DNA of 64,000 bases from DASUPK01 sp963800285 (GTDB lineage Bacteria > Actinomycetota > Thermoleophilia > Solirubrobacterales > 70-9): assembly GCA_963800285.1 (NCBI GenBank), contig CAWDAL010000009.1, forward strand, positions 1 to 64,000, written 5' to 3'. The notes under the pieces are model-generated. The model was not told the origin of the DNA, searched no databases, and saw nothing but the letters and a program-made list of their open reading frames with translations. A program made the position numbers and the translations under genes. Below, one piece after another: positions 10,727 through 19,525 of this stretch (within the stretch, counting starts at the first letter, position 1; the number at the start of each line of letters is the position of its first letter).

Positions 10727-11542
10727 CTAGGCGCGGATGAAGACGGGCGCGCCCAGTGGCACGCGCGCGAACAGGGCGATCATGTCGGGGTCGGACGCGC
10801 GGAGGCAGCCATGCGAGTCGGCGCCGCCGATTGAGCCCGGCGTCCCGTGGATCGCAATGCGATTCCCGCCGATCCACCCCGGCGGCAGGTTGTCCTGATG
10901 GCCCGAGAGGGCAAGAACGCAGCATCCGTACCAGGGCCCCAGCCCTTTCCCCACGAGTCCATCCGTGACCGAGTAGTTGCCCAGCGGGGTGGGCGACGTG
11001 CTCGCGCCGACGGTCACCCGCATGCGCTCCAGGATCCTGTTCCGGTAATGGAGCTCCAGCAGGCGCCGCGAGAGGTCGGCCCTGATCCAGAACCGCGTCT
11101 GCGTGACATCGAGAGCGAACCGATCGTCCCTGATCCAGGCGAGCTCGTTATTCGGCAGATCCGGCGTCGGGACGCCGAACCATGCCCCCTTGACGCTCTC
11201 GATCCAGTAGACGCGAATCGATCCGAACTCGGTGCGATCGCCGACCCGTTCCAGCACCTTCCCGCCGGGCGACGCATGGAGGGCGATCTTGTGTCCCGGC
11301 CTCACTGTCGCGATCGCGAAGCGCGGTCCCTTCTGTGTGCCGGCCGGCGGGTTCAGCTGGACGTCGGGGAGCGGGATGCTCGAGCGAAGGGCGTCGACGG
11401 CGGAGATACCGGTCGGCGCGGGCGCGGCCACCGGGTCGGTTGCCGACCCCGTGCTGCCCGTCCCCGAGATGCTGTCGACGAGCAGGAAGGCGAGCACGGC
11501 TATCGCCACCGCAGATACCGCGACCCAGCCGAGTGACCTCAT
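10727..11542 (-). CDS. Secreted/membrane-anchored L,D-transpeptidase (YkuD domain)
   Basis: A 271-residue envelope protein with an N-terminal membrane helix (residues 5-25), a spacer, an SH3-like segment around residues 80-140 and a C-terminal YkuD catalytic domain. The catalytic signature is IHGTPGSIGG followed by SHGCLRA with the nucleophile Cys near residue 247. It would form 3-3 peptidoglycan cross-links or attach proteins to the wall. tRNA-Ser(GCT) ends 3 bp upstream on the same strand. It converges with the WS/DGAT gene. Confidence 0.9.
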   Translation of the reverse strand: MRSLGWVAVSAVAIAVLAFLLVDSISGTGSTGSATDPVAAPAPTGISAVDALRSSIPLPDVQLNPPAGTQKGPRFAIATVRPGHKIALHASPGGKVLERVGDRTEFGSIRVYWIESVKGAWFGVPTPDLPNNELAWIRDDRFALDVTQTRFWIRADLSRRLLELHYRNRILERMRVTVGASTSPTPLGNYSVTDGLVGKGLGPWYGCCVLALSGHQDNLPPGWIGGNRIAIHGTPGSIGGADSHGCLRASDPDMIALFARVPLGAPVFIRA

Positions 11543-11545
11543 AAG

Positions 11546-11635
11546 CGGAGAGGGAGGGATTCGAACCCTCGAGAGAGCTATTAGCCCCCTACTCGCTTAG
11601 CAGGCGAGTGCCTTCAGCCGCTCGGCCACCTCTCC
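11546..11635 (-). tRNA. tRNA-Ser (anticodon GCT)
   Basis: Class II tRNA on the minus strand with long variable arm. Acceptor GGAGAGG/CCTCTCC, anticodon loop CTGCTAA flanked by CTCGC/GCGAG, T loop TTCGAAT in GAGGG/CCCTC-type stem. No encoded CCA. The L,D-transpeptidase start codon lies 3 bp beyond its 3' end. Confidence 0.95.
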
Positions 11636-11725
11636 GGGGGCGACGGTCGCCGAGGGCGACCACGCGGCACGATTGTAGGCTGGGATGAGAGGGGGCAGCG
11701 GAAGCGAAGCTGAGCAGCCACCCGA

Positions 11726-12952
11726 TTGATGATTCCCACTACTCGAGAGAAGCCCACCCCGCCGGAGAGCCCGATCGCCGCACCGCCCGTTGACGAGGAG
11801 ACCCGGCCCGTCTCGGCGATCGACACGCCGACGCCGCTCCCGCTCCCCACGCCGATGGAGGCGCATGAACGCTTCGAGGCCATCTTCGGCGGCACGCAGG
11901 CGCCGTTCGCCTTCCTCGATCTCGACGCGGTCTGGGCCAACGCCGCCGACATGCTGCGCCGCTCGCGGGGCAAGCCGATCCGCATCGCCAGCCGGTCGAT
12001 CCGCTCTCGCCCGGTGCTCGAGCGCCTCCTGGACCTCGATCCCGGCTTCCAGGGCACCCTCACCTACAGCCTCCCCGAGACCCTCTGGCTCTGGGAACGG
12101 GGCGTGCGCGACCTCGTCCTCGCCGAGCCCACGGCCGACCGGGCCTGCCTGACGCGGCTCGCCCGGATCACCTCCGAGGACCCAGAGGAGGCGCCGGTGG
12201 TGATGGTCGACAGCACGGAGCACCTCGACCTGATCGAGGAGGCCGCCGCCTCCTTCGTCGCCCCGATCCGTGTGGCCATGGACATCGACCTCTCCTGGCG
12301 GCCGCTCGGCGGACTCGTCAAGGTCGGCGCGCAGCGCTCCCCGGTCAGGACCGCCGATGACGCGGTCGCACTCGCGCAGGAGATCGACCGGCGCGAGCGG
12401 ACCAGGCTCGTCGGCGTGAGGGCCTACGAGTCGCAGATCGCCGCGATCGGCGACAACGTGCCCGGGAAGGCGATCACCAACATGCTCGTCCGGCGGATGC
12501 AGGCGGCATCCGCCAGGGACGTCGAGGAGCGCCGGGCGGAGATCGTCACAGCGCTCTCCGAGGTCGCGGAGCTGGAGTTCGTCAATGGCGGCGGAACCGG
12601 GTCGATCGAGACGACCGCCTCGGAATGGGCGGTCACGGAGATCGGGGCCGGATCGGGCTTCTCCGCGCCCATCCGGCTCGACCACTATCGCTCCTTCCGG
12701 CCGCGCCCCGCAGCGATGTTCGCGCTCCCGGTGACCCGCTCCTCGGGTCTCGAGGCTCCGCCGGAGGCGCAGCAGGCTCTGCCCCAGACGCAGCCGGATC
12801 GGCTCGCGATCGGCGACCGGGTCTACTTCCGGGATCTCCGCGCGGGCGCGCTCTGTGAGCGCTTCGACCGCCTCTTCCTCATCACCGGCACCACGATCCG
12901 CGACGATGTGCCGACCTACCGGGGCGAGCACAGGAGCTTCGTCCCGGACTAG
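11726..12952 (+). CDS. PLP-dependent amino-acid deaminase/aldolase family, probably internally shortened
   Basis: A 408-residue protein with an alanine-racemase-type (fold III) barrel, of the family annotated amino acid deaminase/aldolase. A 35-residue proline-rich leader precedes AFLDLDAVWANAADMLRRS and RIASRSIRS, where the PLP lysine region lies. The C-terminus has DRVYFRDLRAGALCERFD and TYRGEHRSF, typical of the family. Between about residue 335 (FALPVTRSS) and 355 the usual glycine-rich LGGGY...GEVQTPL stretch is missing, replaced by a short glutamine/proline-rich linker, suggesting an in-frame deletion of around 40 residues. K in the expected PLP position is not obvious (SRS where SKS is usual), so activity is doubtful. 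Confidence 0.65.
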   Translation: MMIPTTREKPTPPESPIAAPPVDEETRPVSAIDTPTPLPLPTPMEAHERFEAIFGGTQAPFAFLDLDAVWANAADMLRRSRGKPIRIASRSIRSRPVLERLLDLDPGFQGTLTYSLPETLWLWERGVRDLVLAEPTADRACLTRLARITSEDPEEAPVVMVDSTEHLDLIEEAAASFVAPIRVAMDIDLSWRPLGGLVKVGAQRSPVRTADDAVALAQEIDRRERTRLVGVRAYESQIAAIGDNVPGKAITNMLVRRMQAASARDVEERRAEIVTALSEVAELEFVNGGGTGSIETTASEWAVTEIGAGSGFSAPIRLDHYRSFRPRPAAMFALPVTRSSGLEAPPEAQQALPQTQPDRLAIGDRVYFRDLRAGALCERFDRLFLITGTTIRDDVPTYRGEHRSFVPD

Positions 12953-12954
12953 AA

Positions 12955-12975
12955 CGAACGTCCAAGGAACGTTCG
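12955..12975. terminator. Hairpin after the aldolase-like gene
   Basis: Perfect 7-bp inverted repeat cgaacgt / acgttcg with a 7-nt loop, starting 2 bp after the stop codon. No T-run. Confidence 0.45.
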
Positions 12976-13097
12976 CTACCGAATAGAGGTCTTTTGCCGC
13001 CCCCGCGGTGCGTTCTACCGTCGGTCGGTTCCCAGGGGAAGATCATCCGGCGCTTCCTGATTGGGGCTCGAAGGGGGACTTCGAGAGAGGGACGAAA

Positions 13098-15386
13098 GTG
13101 AGCCACCGACCAGCCGCCGTTGCGGACCGTCAGAGCGATCGCGGGTGGTCGCGCGCGATCGGCCTCGACGTCGAGCCCGGCCGCTTCTTCGAGGGCGCGA
13201 ACGTGGCTTGGCGGATCGCTCCGTTCGTCGCCGCGGGGATTCTCCCGTTCGCCTTGGTCCCGGTGGCGGGCCTGTCGTACGCCGACCCGCGGGTGGCGGT
13301 CGCTGCCGCCATGGTGCCCCTCATCGTCGGTGCCGCCCTGCTCGTCCCGTGGGAGCGCTTCCCGGCCTGGCCGCAGGCGGTCCTCCCCCTCGGCTACTTC
13401 GTCATCCTCGGCCTGCTCCGGGATGCGAGCGGAAGCACCCCGACGGTCTTCGACCCGCTGCTCTCGATCCCGATCACCTGGTTCGCGATCTACGGAACCG
13501 GCCGCGAGCTGGCTCTGTCGATCGCCGCGATGGGCCTCACCCTCCTGGCGCCGTTCATCATTCCCGGCGGCGGTGGCTACGACGGCGAGCAGCTCCAGCG
13601 CGTGATCGTCGCGGTCGTGCTTGCCGGCACGGTCGGCCCGGCCGTGCACGCGTTCGTCCTGGCGCTGCGCCGGACCAGCAGGGAGCTCGGTGAGGCGGAG
13701 GAGCTCTTCCGCAAGGCCTTCGACGACAGCCAGGTTGGGATGGCGCTCGTCTCGTTCGGCGGGCGCTACCAGCGAGTCAACCACGCGCTCTGCGAGATCA
13801 CCGGCTACCCGGAGCATGAGCTGCTGGGCCGGACCTTCAGCGAGATCACGCACCCCGATGACGTGGACTCGGACCTCGACGCTCTTCGCGATCTGATCGA
13901 CGGGGAGCGGTACGGGTACCGAACCGAGAAGCGATACCTGCACGCCGCGGGGCATCCGGTCTGGATCTCGCTGAACGTCTCGCCGGTGTACGACAGCGAC
14001 GGCGTCATGAGGTACCTGCTCAGCCAGGTAGAGGACATCTCGGACCGCAAGGCGTCCGAGGAGCGCCTCACGCGTCAGGCACTGCACGACTCGCTCACGG
14101 GGCTGCCGAACAGGACGCTGTTCGCCGATCGCGTGCGGATGGCCGCGAATCGCCGCAGCCCGACCGGCTACGCGATCGTCTACCTCGACCTCGACGCCTT
14201 CAAGCTGGTCAACGACACGCTCGGCCACGCCGCCGGCGATCAGGTCCTGATCGAGGTTGCCCGCCGGCTCGAGCGGCTGCTCCGCGCCGGCGACACGCTC
14301 GCGCGCCTGAGCGGGGACGAGTTCGCGTTGCTTTGCGAGGAGGTCGGCGAGCGGGACGTGCGGACGATCGCCGACCGGGTCATCGACGTAATGGCCAAGC
14401 CCATCGACGTGCAGGGCAGGGCGATCACGCAGGCGGCCAGCATCGGAATCGCGCTCTACTCGGGGGACGGCACCCCCGTCGAGCCCGACCAGATGCTCGG
14501 CGACGCGGACCTGGCGATGTACCGGGCCAAGGCCGCCGGGAAGTCGCGCTACGCCATGTTCGAGACCTGGATGCGCACCGGAGAGACGGATCAGACCGCC
14601 ATGGAGCTCGAGCTGCGCGCCGCGATCGCCAAGGGCGAGGTGATCGTCCACTACCAGCCCGAGGTTGACCTGAGGAGCGGGGAGATCACCGGCGCCGAGG
14701 CCCTGGTGCGCTGGCAGCACCCGGACCGAGGATTGCTCGAGCCCGCGCAGTTCCTCTTCGTCGCCGAGCCGACCGACCTGATCGCCGACGTCGACGACCT
14801 CGTCATGCGCGAAGCGTGCTTCCAGGCGGCGCGATGGCGCGATGAGCTGCCGGCCTCGGAGCACTTCACCGTCTCGGTCAACATCAGCGAGCGCCGGCTG
14901 GCCGATCCGGGACTGAGTGGCAAGATCGCGCAGGCGATCTCCGACGCCCAGGTGCCCGCCTCCTCCCTCTGCCTGGAGATCGCCGAGCGGGCGGTGATGG
15001 ATCGCCGGGCGGCCGCACTTGCGGCCATCCCGGAACTGGAGGCCCTCGGCATCCGCCTCCTGATCGACGACTTCGGCGTCGCGATCTCCTCCTTCGGCAG
15101 CCTCAAGCGACTACCGCGCCTGAACGCGATCAAGATCGACGCCTCCTTCATCGCCGGGCTCGGACGATCGAGGGAGGACTCCGCCGGGGTCGCGGCGATC
15201 GTCGGGCTCGCCCACGGGCTCGGCCTGACCGCGACCGCCGAGGGGCTCGAGCGCGAGGAACAGCTCCGCGAGCTGCAGGCCCTCCACTGCGATCGCGGGC
15301 AGGGCTACTACTTCGCGCGGCCTCAACCGCCGGAGGCGCTCAGCGAGCTGCTCCGCTCAGCGCAGCTGGGGGAGCTCATCTCGTAG
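13098..15386 (+). CDS. Membrane PAS-GGDEF-EAL c-di-GMP protein
   Basis: A 762-residue signalling protein that may make and/or degrade cyclic di-GMP. About residues 35-190 form six membrane helices, then a PAS sensor (about 200-315), a GGDEF domain (about 330-490, active loop SGDEF near 405) and an EAL domain (about 510-755; GAEALVRW, LEIAE, DDFGVAISS). SGDEF is a tolerated variant of GGDEF. In the EAL domain DDFG is kept but the usual TGYSS is VAISS, so phosphodiesterase activity is uncertain. GTG 13098 is chosen because GAGAGAGG precedes it by 7-8 bases; an upstream GTG at 13008 would add 30 unconserved residues. Confidence 0.9.
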   Translation: MSHRPAAVADRQSDRGWSRAIGLDVEPGRFFEGANVAWRIAPFVAAGILPFALVPVAGLSYADPRVAVAAAMVPLIVGAALLVPWERFPAWPQAVLPLGYFVILGLLRDASGSTPTVFDPLLSIPITWFAIYGTGRELALSIAAMGLTLLAPFIIPGGGGYDGEQLQRVIVAVVLAGTVGPAVHAFVLALRRTSRELGEAEELFRKAFDDSQVGMALVSFGGRYQRVNHALCEITGYPEHELLGRTFSEITHPDDVDSDLDALRDLIDGERYGYRTEKRYLHAAGHPVWISLNVSPVYDSDGVMRYLLSQVEDISDRKASEERLTRQALHDSLTGLPNRTLFADRVRMAANRRSPTGYAIVYLDLDAFKLVNDTLGHAAGDQVLIEVARRLERLLRAGDTLARLSGDEFALLCEEVGERDVRTIADRVIDVMAKPIDVQGRAITQAASIGIALYSGDGTPVEPDQMLGDADLAMYRAKAAGKSRYAMFETWMRTGETDQTAMELELRAAIAKGEVIVHYQPEVDLRSGEITGAEALVRWQHPDRGLLEPAQFLFVAEPTDLIADVDDLVMREACFQAARWRDELPASEHFTVSVNISERRLADPGLSGKIAQAISDAQVPASSLCLEIAERAVMDRRAAALAAIPELEALGIRLLIDDFGVAISSFGSLKRLPRLNAIKIDASFIAGLGRSREDSAGVAAIVGLAHGLGLTATAEGLEREEQLRELQALHCDRGQGYYFARPQPPEALSELLRSAQLGELIS

Positions 15387-15395
15387 GGTCCCTGC

Positions 15396-15905
15396 ATGGG
15401 GAGAGTGCCCGCGTACGACCCGAACGAGCCGAAGGGCCTCTGGATGAGTTCGCTCTCCTGGGCGGGGCGCCAGCCTCCGGTCACCTGGTTTCTCGTCAAC
15501 GTCGGCAACAAGATCGACCCCTACCTGATGCGAGCGACCGGCGGGCGGGTGAAGACCACGATCAACGCTCCAACGGTCCTGCTCACCCACACCGGGGCGA
15601 AGAGCGGCAAGCGGAGGAGCACGCCCCTCGCCTACTTCACGGACGGCGACGACGTGATCCTGATCGCCTCCAGGGGCGGCCACCGAGACCATCCCGCCTG
15701 GTACCACAACGTCAGGGCCAATCCCGAGGTCGAGCTCTGGGCAAAGGGCGGCGGCGGCCACTACCGGGCGAAGGAGGCCGAAGGCGCGGAGCGCCAGCGC
15801 CTCTGGGACCTCGCGACCGAGTTCTACCCGGGCTTCGCGCGCTACCAGGAGCGGGCGGGCGACCGGCGGATCCCGGTCATCGTCTGCACGCCGCAGGGCG
15901 ACTAG
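15396..15905 (+). CDS. Nitroreductase/quinone reductase of the deazaflavin (F420)-dependent Ddn family
   Basis: A 169-residue split-barrel protein. TVLLTHTGAKSGKRRSTPLAY and HPAWYHNVRANPEVELW are the hallmarks of the Ddn family (DUF385), which uses F420H2 to reduce quinones and nitro compounds. ATG start 10 bp after the GGDEF/EAL gene, so possibly co-transcribed. The family implies that the organism makes coenzyme F420, which is common in actinobacteria. Confidence 0.85.
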   Translation: MGRVPAYDPNEPKGLWMSSLSWAGRQPPVTWFLVNVGNKIDPYLMRATGGRVKTTINAPTVLLTHTGAKSGKRRSTPLAYFTDGDDVILIASRGGHRDHPAWYHNVRANPEVELWAKGGGGHYRAKEAEGAERQRLWDLATEFYPGFARYQERAGDRRIPVIVCTPQGD

Positions 15906-15969
15906 CGCCGGGGACCGGGTCTAGCCTTGACTAAACGGGTTGCTCCCGGCGGAGCACCCTCGCATATCC

Positions 15970-16060
15970 GGAGGGGTGGCAGAGTCTGGTTGATTGCGGC
16001 AGCCTTGAAAGCTGTTGACCGGGTCCTCCCGGTCCGGGGGTTCGAATCCCTCCCCCTCCG
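15970..16060 (+). tRNA. tRNA-Ser (anticodon TGA)
   Basis: Class II tRNA with long variable arm. Acceptor GGAGGGG/CCCCTCC, anticodon loop CTTGAAA between GCAGC and GCTGT, T loop TTCGAAT between GGGGG and CCCTC. Discriminator G; no encoded CCA. Confidence 0.95.
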
Positions 16061-16068
16061 CTCGGACG

Positions 16069-17283
16069 TCAGCGCAGCTTGACGCCGGTCAGGTCGATCG
16101 TGCCGATCTCGTCGCCCGCGACGAAGTCGTCGGCGGAGTTCCCGGATTCGGTGGGGAAGAACTGATTGAGCGTCAGCGCCGCCGGGAAGCTGAGCTTGAT
16201 CGTCGCCCCGGTGATCGTGATCGTGTTGTCGCTCGAGTTGAACGAGCGGCTGCCCGTCGAGAAGTCGATGTCGGCGAGCGGTGCTCGCAGGCTCGCGCCG
16301 GTCGGGAGTGCGGCGTCCGAGTTGAAGCTGTTGTGCGCGAAATCGACGCCGAGGTCGGTGCTGACCAGCTTGGTTCCGACCGGCGGATCGGCAGCGTCGC
16401 AGGCGGCAACCGGATTGAGCGGATTGCCGCTGTGGTTCTTGGTGATCGTCTGTCCGCCCGCCGTGAGCAGTTCGCCAGCGCTGAAGTCCGGGGCGACGGC
16501 GCCGCCGGACACCGGGAACGTGTAGGTCGTCCCCAAGAGGTCGGAGGTAGCTGGGGCCACCGGTGAGACGCCCGCTGGTGACCCGGTCGGAAGCGGATCG
16601 ATGCAGTGATTCGGCAGCTTTGAGACGAACGCGCCCATCGCATCGGTGTGCAGGGTCATCGTCCCCGTACCGGGAACCGCCGAGACGGCGAGCGGGACGG
16701 TCACCACCGAGACCACCCTCCCCAGCGGCCGGCCCGCCTTGACGCCCTTCTTGGCCGCGGCGGACGCCTTGCCCTTCTTCTTCTTCTTGTGCGCGAAGGC
16801 GCGGTTGAGGGCCCGAGCCCCCTTGCGCGCCAGCGTGATGGTGATGTTCTCGATCCTGGCGCCAAACCCGTCGCGGGTCACCGTGCCGCCGGTCAAGGTG
16901 GCGAATGACCCCACCCCCTTCTTGCCGACCTTGGCGGTGATGCTGCCCCGTCCGCCGTTCGGGCCCAGGTTGAGGGCCTTGATCTTGATCTTGGCCTTGC
17001 CCTTGCCCTTGCCGCGCCGCGCCCGGACGGCACCGGAGACCCTCACCGTGCCGGAGCCGTCGATCGGGTCGACAGCCCCGCCGTTGATGGGCAGGTTGAG
17101 GCTGGTGGGCTTCAGCTTGAGCCCGCGCGAGCCCTGCAGCTGGATGGCCACGGATCCGCCCTTCAGCTCGTCCTGTGCCGCCGGCGCCGAGCTCGACGCC
17201 GCCAGGAGCGCCAGCACGGCGAACACGACGGCGATCATCGCGCGCCGGCTCGCTCCGCTCTGCTTGTCCCTCTGGCTCGGCAT
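16069..17283 (-). CDS. Secreted protein with HtaA-like repeats (tentative)
   Basis: A 404-residue exported protein of unknown role. ATG 17283 gives a signal peptide (basic start, hydrophobic residues about 17-35, AAQDE cleavage area). The mature part is all-beta and Gly/Thr/Ser-rich, with a lysine-rich patch (HKKKKKGKA, about residue 185) in the middle. Segments such as SGTVRVSGAVRARRG and GTIDLTGVKLR, and the two-half layout, resemble HtaA-type surface haem-binding domains, but I cannot confirm this. Stands alone, divergent from the GGDEF/HD-GYP gene. Confidence 0.7.
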   Translation of the reverse strand: MPSQRDKQSGASRRAMIAVVFAVLALLAASSSAPAAQDELKGGSVAIQLQGSRGLKLKPTSLNLPINGGAVDPIDGSGTVRVSGAVRARRGKGKGKAKIKIKALNLGPNGGRGSITAKVGKKGVGSFATLTGGTVTRDGFGARIENITITLARKGARALNRAFAHKKKKKGKASAAAKKGVKAGRPLGRVVSVVTVPLAVSAVPGTGTMTLHTDAMGAFVSKLPNHCIDPLPTGSPAGVSPVAPATSDLLGTTYTFPVSGGAVAPDFSAGELLTAGGQTITKNHSGNPLNPVAACDAADPPVGTKLVSTDLGVDFAHNSFNSDAALPTGASLRAPLADIDFSTGSRSFNSSDNTITITGATIKLSFPAALTLNQFFPTESGNSADDFVAGDEIGTIDLTGVKLR

Positions 17284-17386
17284 CCAGGCTCGAGGCTGAT
17301 CTCCCCCTGCAGCGGGCAGTGTCTCATGGCCTCGCTTAGGATGCGCCGGTTCGGCTACCCAATAATGCTGTCCAGGAATCGGGCGG

Positions 17387-19456
17387 GTGGACGATGAACA
17401 TATCGAGGGGGACGCTCGTCGAGCTTCGCAGTTAACCGTGGACCAAGCCTCGCGACAGCCTCGCTCCATCATCCGACTGGCCGGAGTCGCCTTTGGCGGG
17501 TTCGTGCTGGCGGCTCTGCTGGTCGTGATCGCGCATTCCGCTTTCCACTTCGGGACCCCGCGCTACAGCTTCTTCATCGAGAACTGGGTCTACGACTTCG
17601 TCACCGCGGTGAGCGGGCTCGTGCTTCTCGCACGGGCCGCAATCCGGCGCGAGGAGCGGCTCGGCTGGGCCCTGCTCGGCGGCGGCCTGCTGCTCTGGGC
17701 GTTCGGCGACACGTACTGGTCGATCGCCTACGCCGACGTCGCGGCGCCGCCCTTCCCGTCCGTCGACGACGTCTTCTACCTGGCCGGCTACGCCCTGGTC
17801 CTCGCCGGAATGGTCGCCTACGTTCGCGCACGCATGGGCAAGCGCTCCATCCTCGTCTGGATCGACGTCACGATGGGCGCGCTCTGTGTGGCGGCGATCG
17901 GCACGAGCCTCCTGCTCGACTACGTGCTGGCCAACACGACGGGCGCCAGGGACGAGGTCGCCGTGGCCGTGGCCTATCCCCTCTTCGACGTCGCCACGCT
18001 GGCGGTGGCGATCGGTGCCTTCGCCCTGACCGGCTGGCGTCCGGGCCGCGGACTCGGGCTGGTCATCCTCGGCCTTGCCGCCACGGCGACCGGTGACGCG
18101 ATCTACACCTACCAATCGGTCGCCGGCACCTACAGCGACAGCGCCTGGTACCTCTTCCTGTGGCCGCTCGGTACCGCCCTGATCGCCCTGGGCGCGGTCC
18201 AGCCGACGCCGAAGCGGCGCGAGCTCCCGCTCGACGAGGGCTGGCGCAACTTCGCCTCGCCGATGGTTTTCGCGCTTGCGATCTTCGCGTTGATGACCCT
18301 GCAGCGCCAGGACGTGACCCGGCCGATCGTGGGAGCGCTCACCGCCGCGACCCTGGTGGCGATCGTCGCGCGCATCACACTCACCTTCACGCAGAACCGG
18401 CGGCTGGTGATCGAGCTCGAGACCGACGCGCTGACCGGGCTCTCGAACAGGGGAAAGCTCCTCTTCGACCTCGATCGCTTCTACGCCGGGAACAATCAGC
18501 ACCCGCACCTGCTGGCGATTCTCGACCTGGACGGCTTCAAGGCCTACAACGACGCCTTCGGCCACCCGGCCGGCGACAGCCTGCTGATCCGACTCGGCCA
18601 CCAGCTCGCCAGCGCGGTCGGAGACAGCGGACGCGCCTACCGGATGGGTGGAGACGAGTTCGCCCTGATCGTCCCGGGCGAAGGTCCCCAGGCGGTGGAG
18701 GCGGTTCAGAGCGGTGCGGCCGCGCTCAGCGAGCGCGGCGAGGGCTTCCAGGTCACCTGCTCCGCCGGCTGGGCTTCGATCCCCCGCGAGGCCGCCAACC
18801 GCGGGTCCGCCCTGCAGCTCGCCGATCAGCGCATGTACGAGCACAAGGACTCACGCCGTCCCTCTGCCGGTGGCGAGGTCGAGGCCGTCCTGATCCGGCT
18901 GCTCAACCAGCGCGCACCGGAGCTCGGCGAGCACGTCACCGCAGTCAAGACGCTCGCACTGGCGGTCGGCCAGGAGCTGGAGATAGGCCCGGGCGAGTTG
19001 ACCACACTCGGCCGTGCCTCAGAGCTCCACGACATCGGCAAGATCGCGATCCCCGATGCCGTGCTCAACAAGGCGGGGCCACTCGACGAGGAGGAGTGGG
19101 AGTTCATGCACCAGCACACGATCCTCGGCCAGCGCATCGTCTCGGCGGCGCCCTCCCTCGCATCCGTGGGCAGCCTGATCCGCTCCTCGCACGAACGCTG
19201 GGACGGCAAGGGCTACCCGGACGGGCTGGCCGGTGAGGAGATCCCGCTGGCGGCTCGGATCATCCTCGTCTGCGACGCGTATGACGCCATGACGTCGGAG
19301 CGTCCCCACTCGCCCATCCGGACCCCCGACGCCGCGCTCGACGAGCTTCGTGCCTGCTCAGGCACCCAGTTCGACCCCGTGCTGGTCCGGATCCTCGAGC
19401 ACGTCGTGCGCTCGGCGCCCGCCGATCGCACTTCGGTTCCCCAGCTGGTCAGCTGA
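17387..19456 (+). CDS. Membrane GGDEF/HD-GYP c-di-GMP protein
   Basis: A 689-residue protein with about nine N-terminal membrane helices (residues 30-335), a GGDEF diguanylate cyclase domain (about 345-500, intact MGGDEF near 420, DLDGFKAYND upstream) and a C-terminal HD-GYP phosphodiesterase domain (about 510-680; ELHDIGK near 547, SSHERWDGKGYPDGL near 608). It may both make and hydrolyse c-di-GMP. GTG start at 17387. The second such protein within 4 kb. A strong hairpin follows. Confidence 0.92.
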   Translation: MDDEHIEGDARRASQLTVDQASRQPRSIIRLAGVAFGGFVLAALLVVIAHSAFHFGTPRYSFFIENWVYDFVTAVSGLVLLARAAIRREERLGWALLGGGLLLWAFGDTYWSIAYADVAAPPFPSVDDVFYLAGYALVLAGMVAYVRARMGKRSILVWIDVTMGALCVAAIGTSLLLDYVLANTTGARDEVAVAVAYPLFDVATLAVAIGAFALTGWRPGRGLGLVILGLAATATGDAIYTYQSVAGTYSDSAWYLFLWPLGTALIALGAVQPTPKRRELPLDEGWRNFASPMVFALAIFALMTLQRQDVTRPIVGALTAATLVAIVARITLTFTQNRRLVIELETDALTGLSNRGKLLFDLDRFYAGNNQHPHLLAILDLDGFKAYNDAFGHPAGDSLLIRLGHQLASAVGDSGRAYRMGGDEFALIVPGEGPQAVEAVQSGAAALSERGEGFQVTCSAGWASIPREAANRGSALQLADQRMYEHKDSRRPSAGGEVEAVLIRLLNQRAPELGEHVTAVKTLALAVGQELEIGPGELTTLGRASELHDIGKIAIPDAVLNKAGPLDEEEWEFMHQHTILGQRIVSAAPSLASVGSLIRSSHERWDGKGYPDGLAGEEIPLAARIILVCDAYDAMTSERPHSPIRTPDAALDELRACSGTQFDPVLVRILEHVVRSAPADRTSVPQLVS

Positions 19457-19474
19457 TCGCGGCCCGGAACGCAA

Positions 19475-19499
19475 ACCGGGCGCCCAGTGGGCGCCCGGT
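19475..19499. terminator. Bidirectional terminator hairpin
   Basis: Perfect inverted repeat with 12-base arms (accgggcgccca / tgggcgcccggt) and one central base, between two convergent genes (HD-GYP protein and the calcium-binding protein). Confidence 0.65.
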
Positions 19500-19525
19500 C
19501 GTACTCAGGGAGCTGTGAGCTCGGG

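Noticed and set aside
16069..17472. A start at 17472 for the secreted protein
   Set aside because: It would overlap the divergent HD-GYP gene and place the signal peptide internally; ATG 17283 gives a normal signal peptide.
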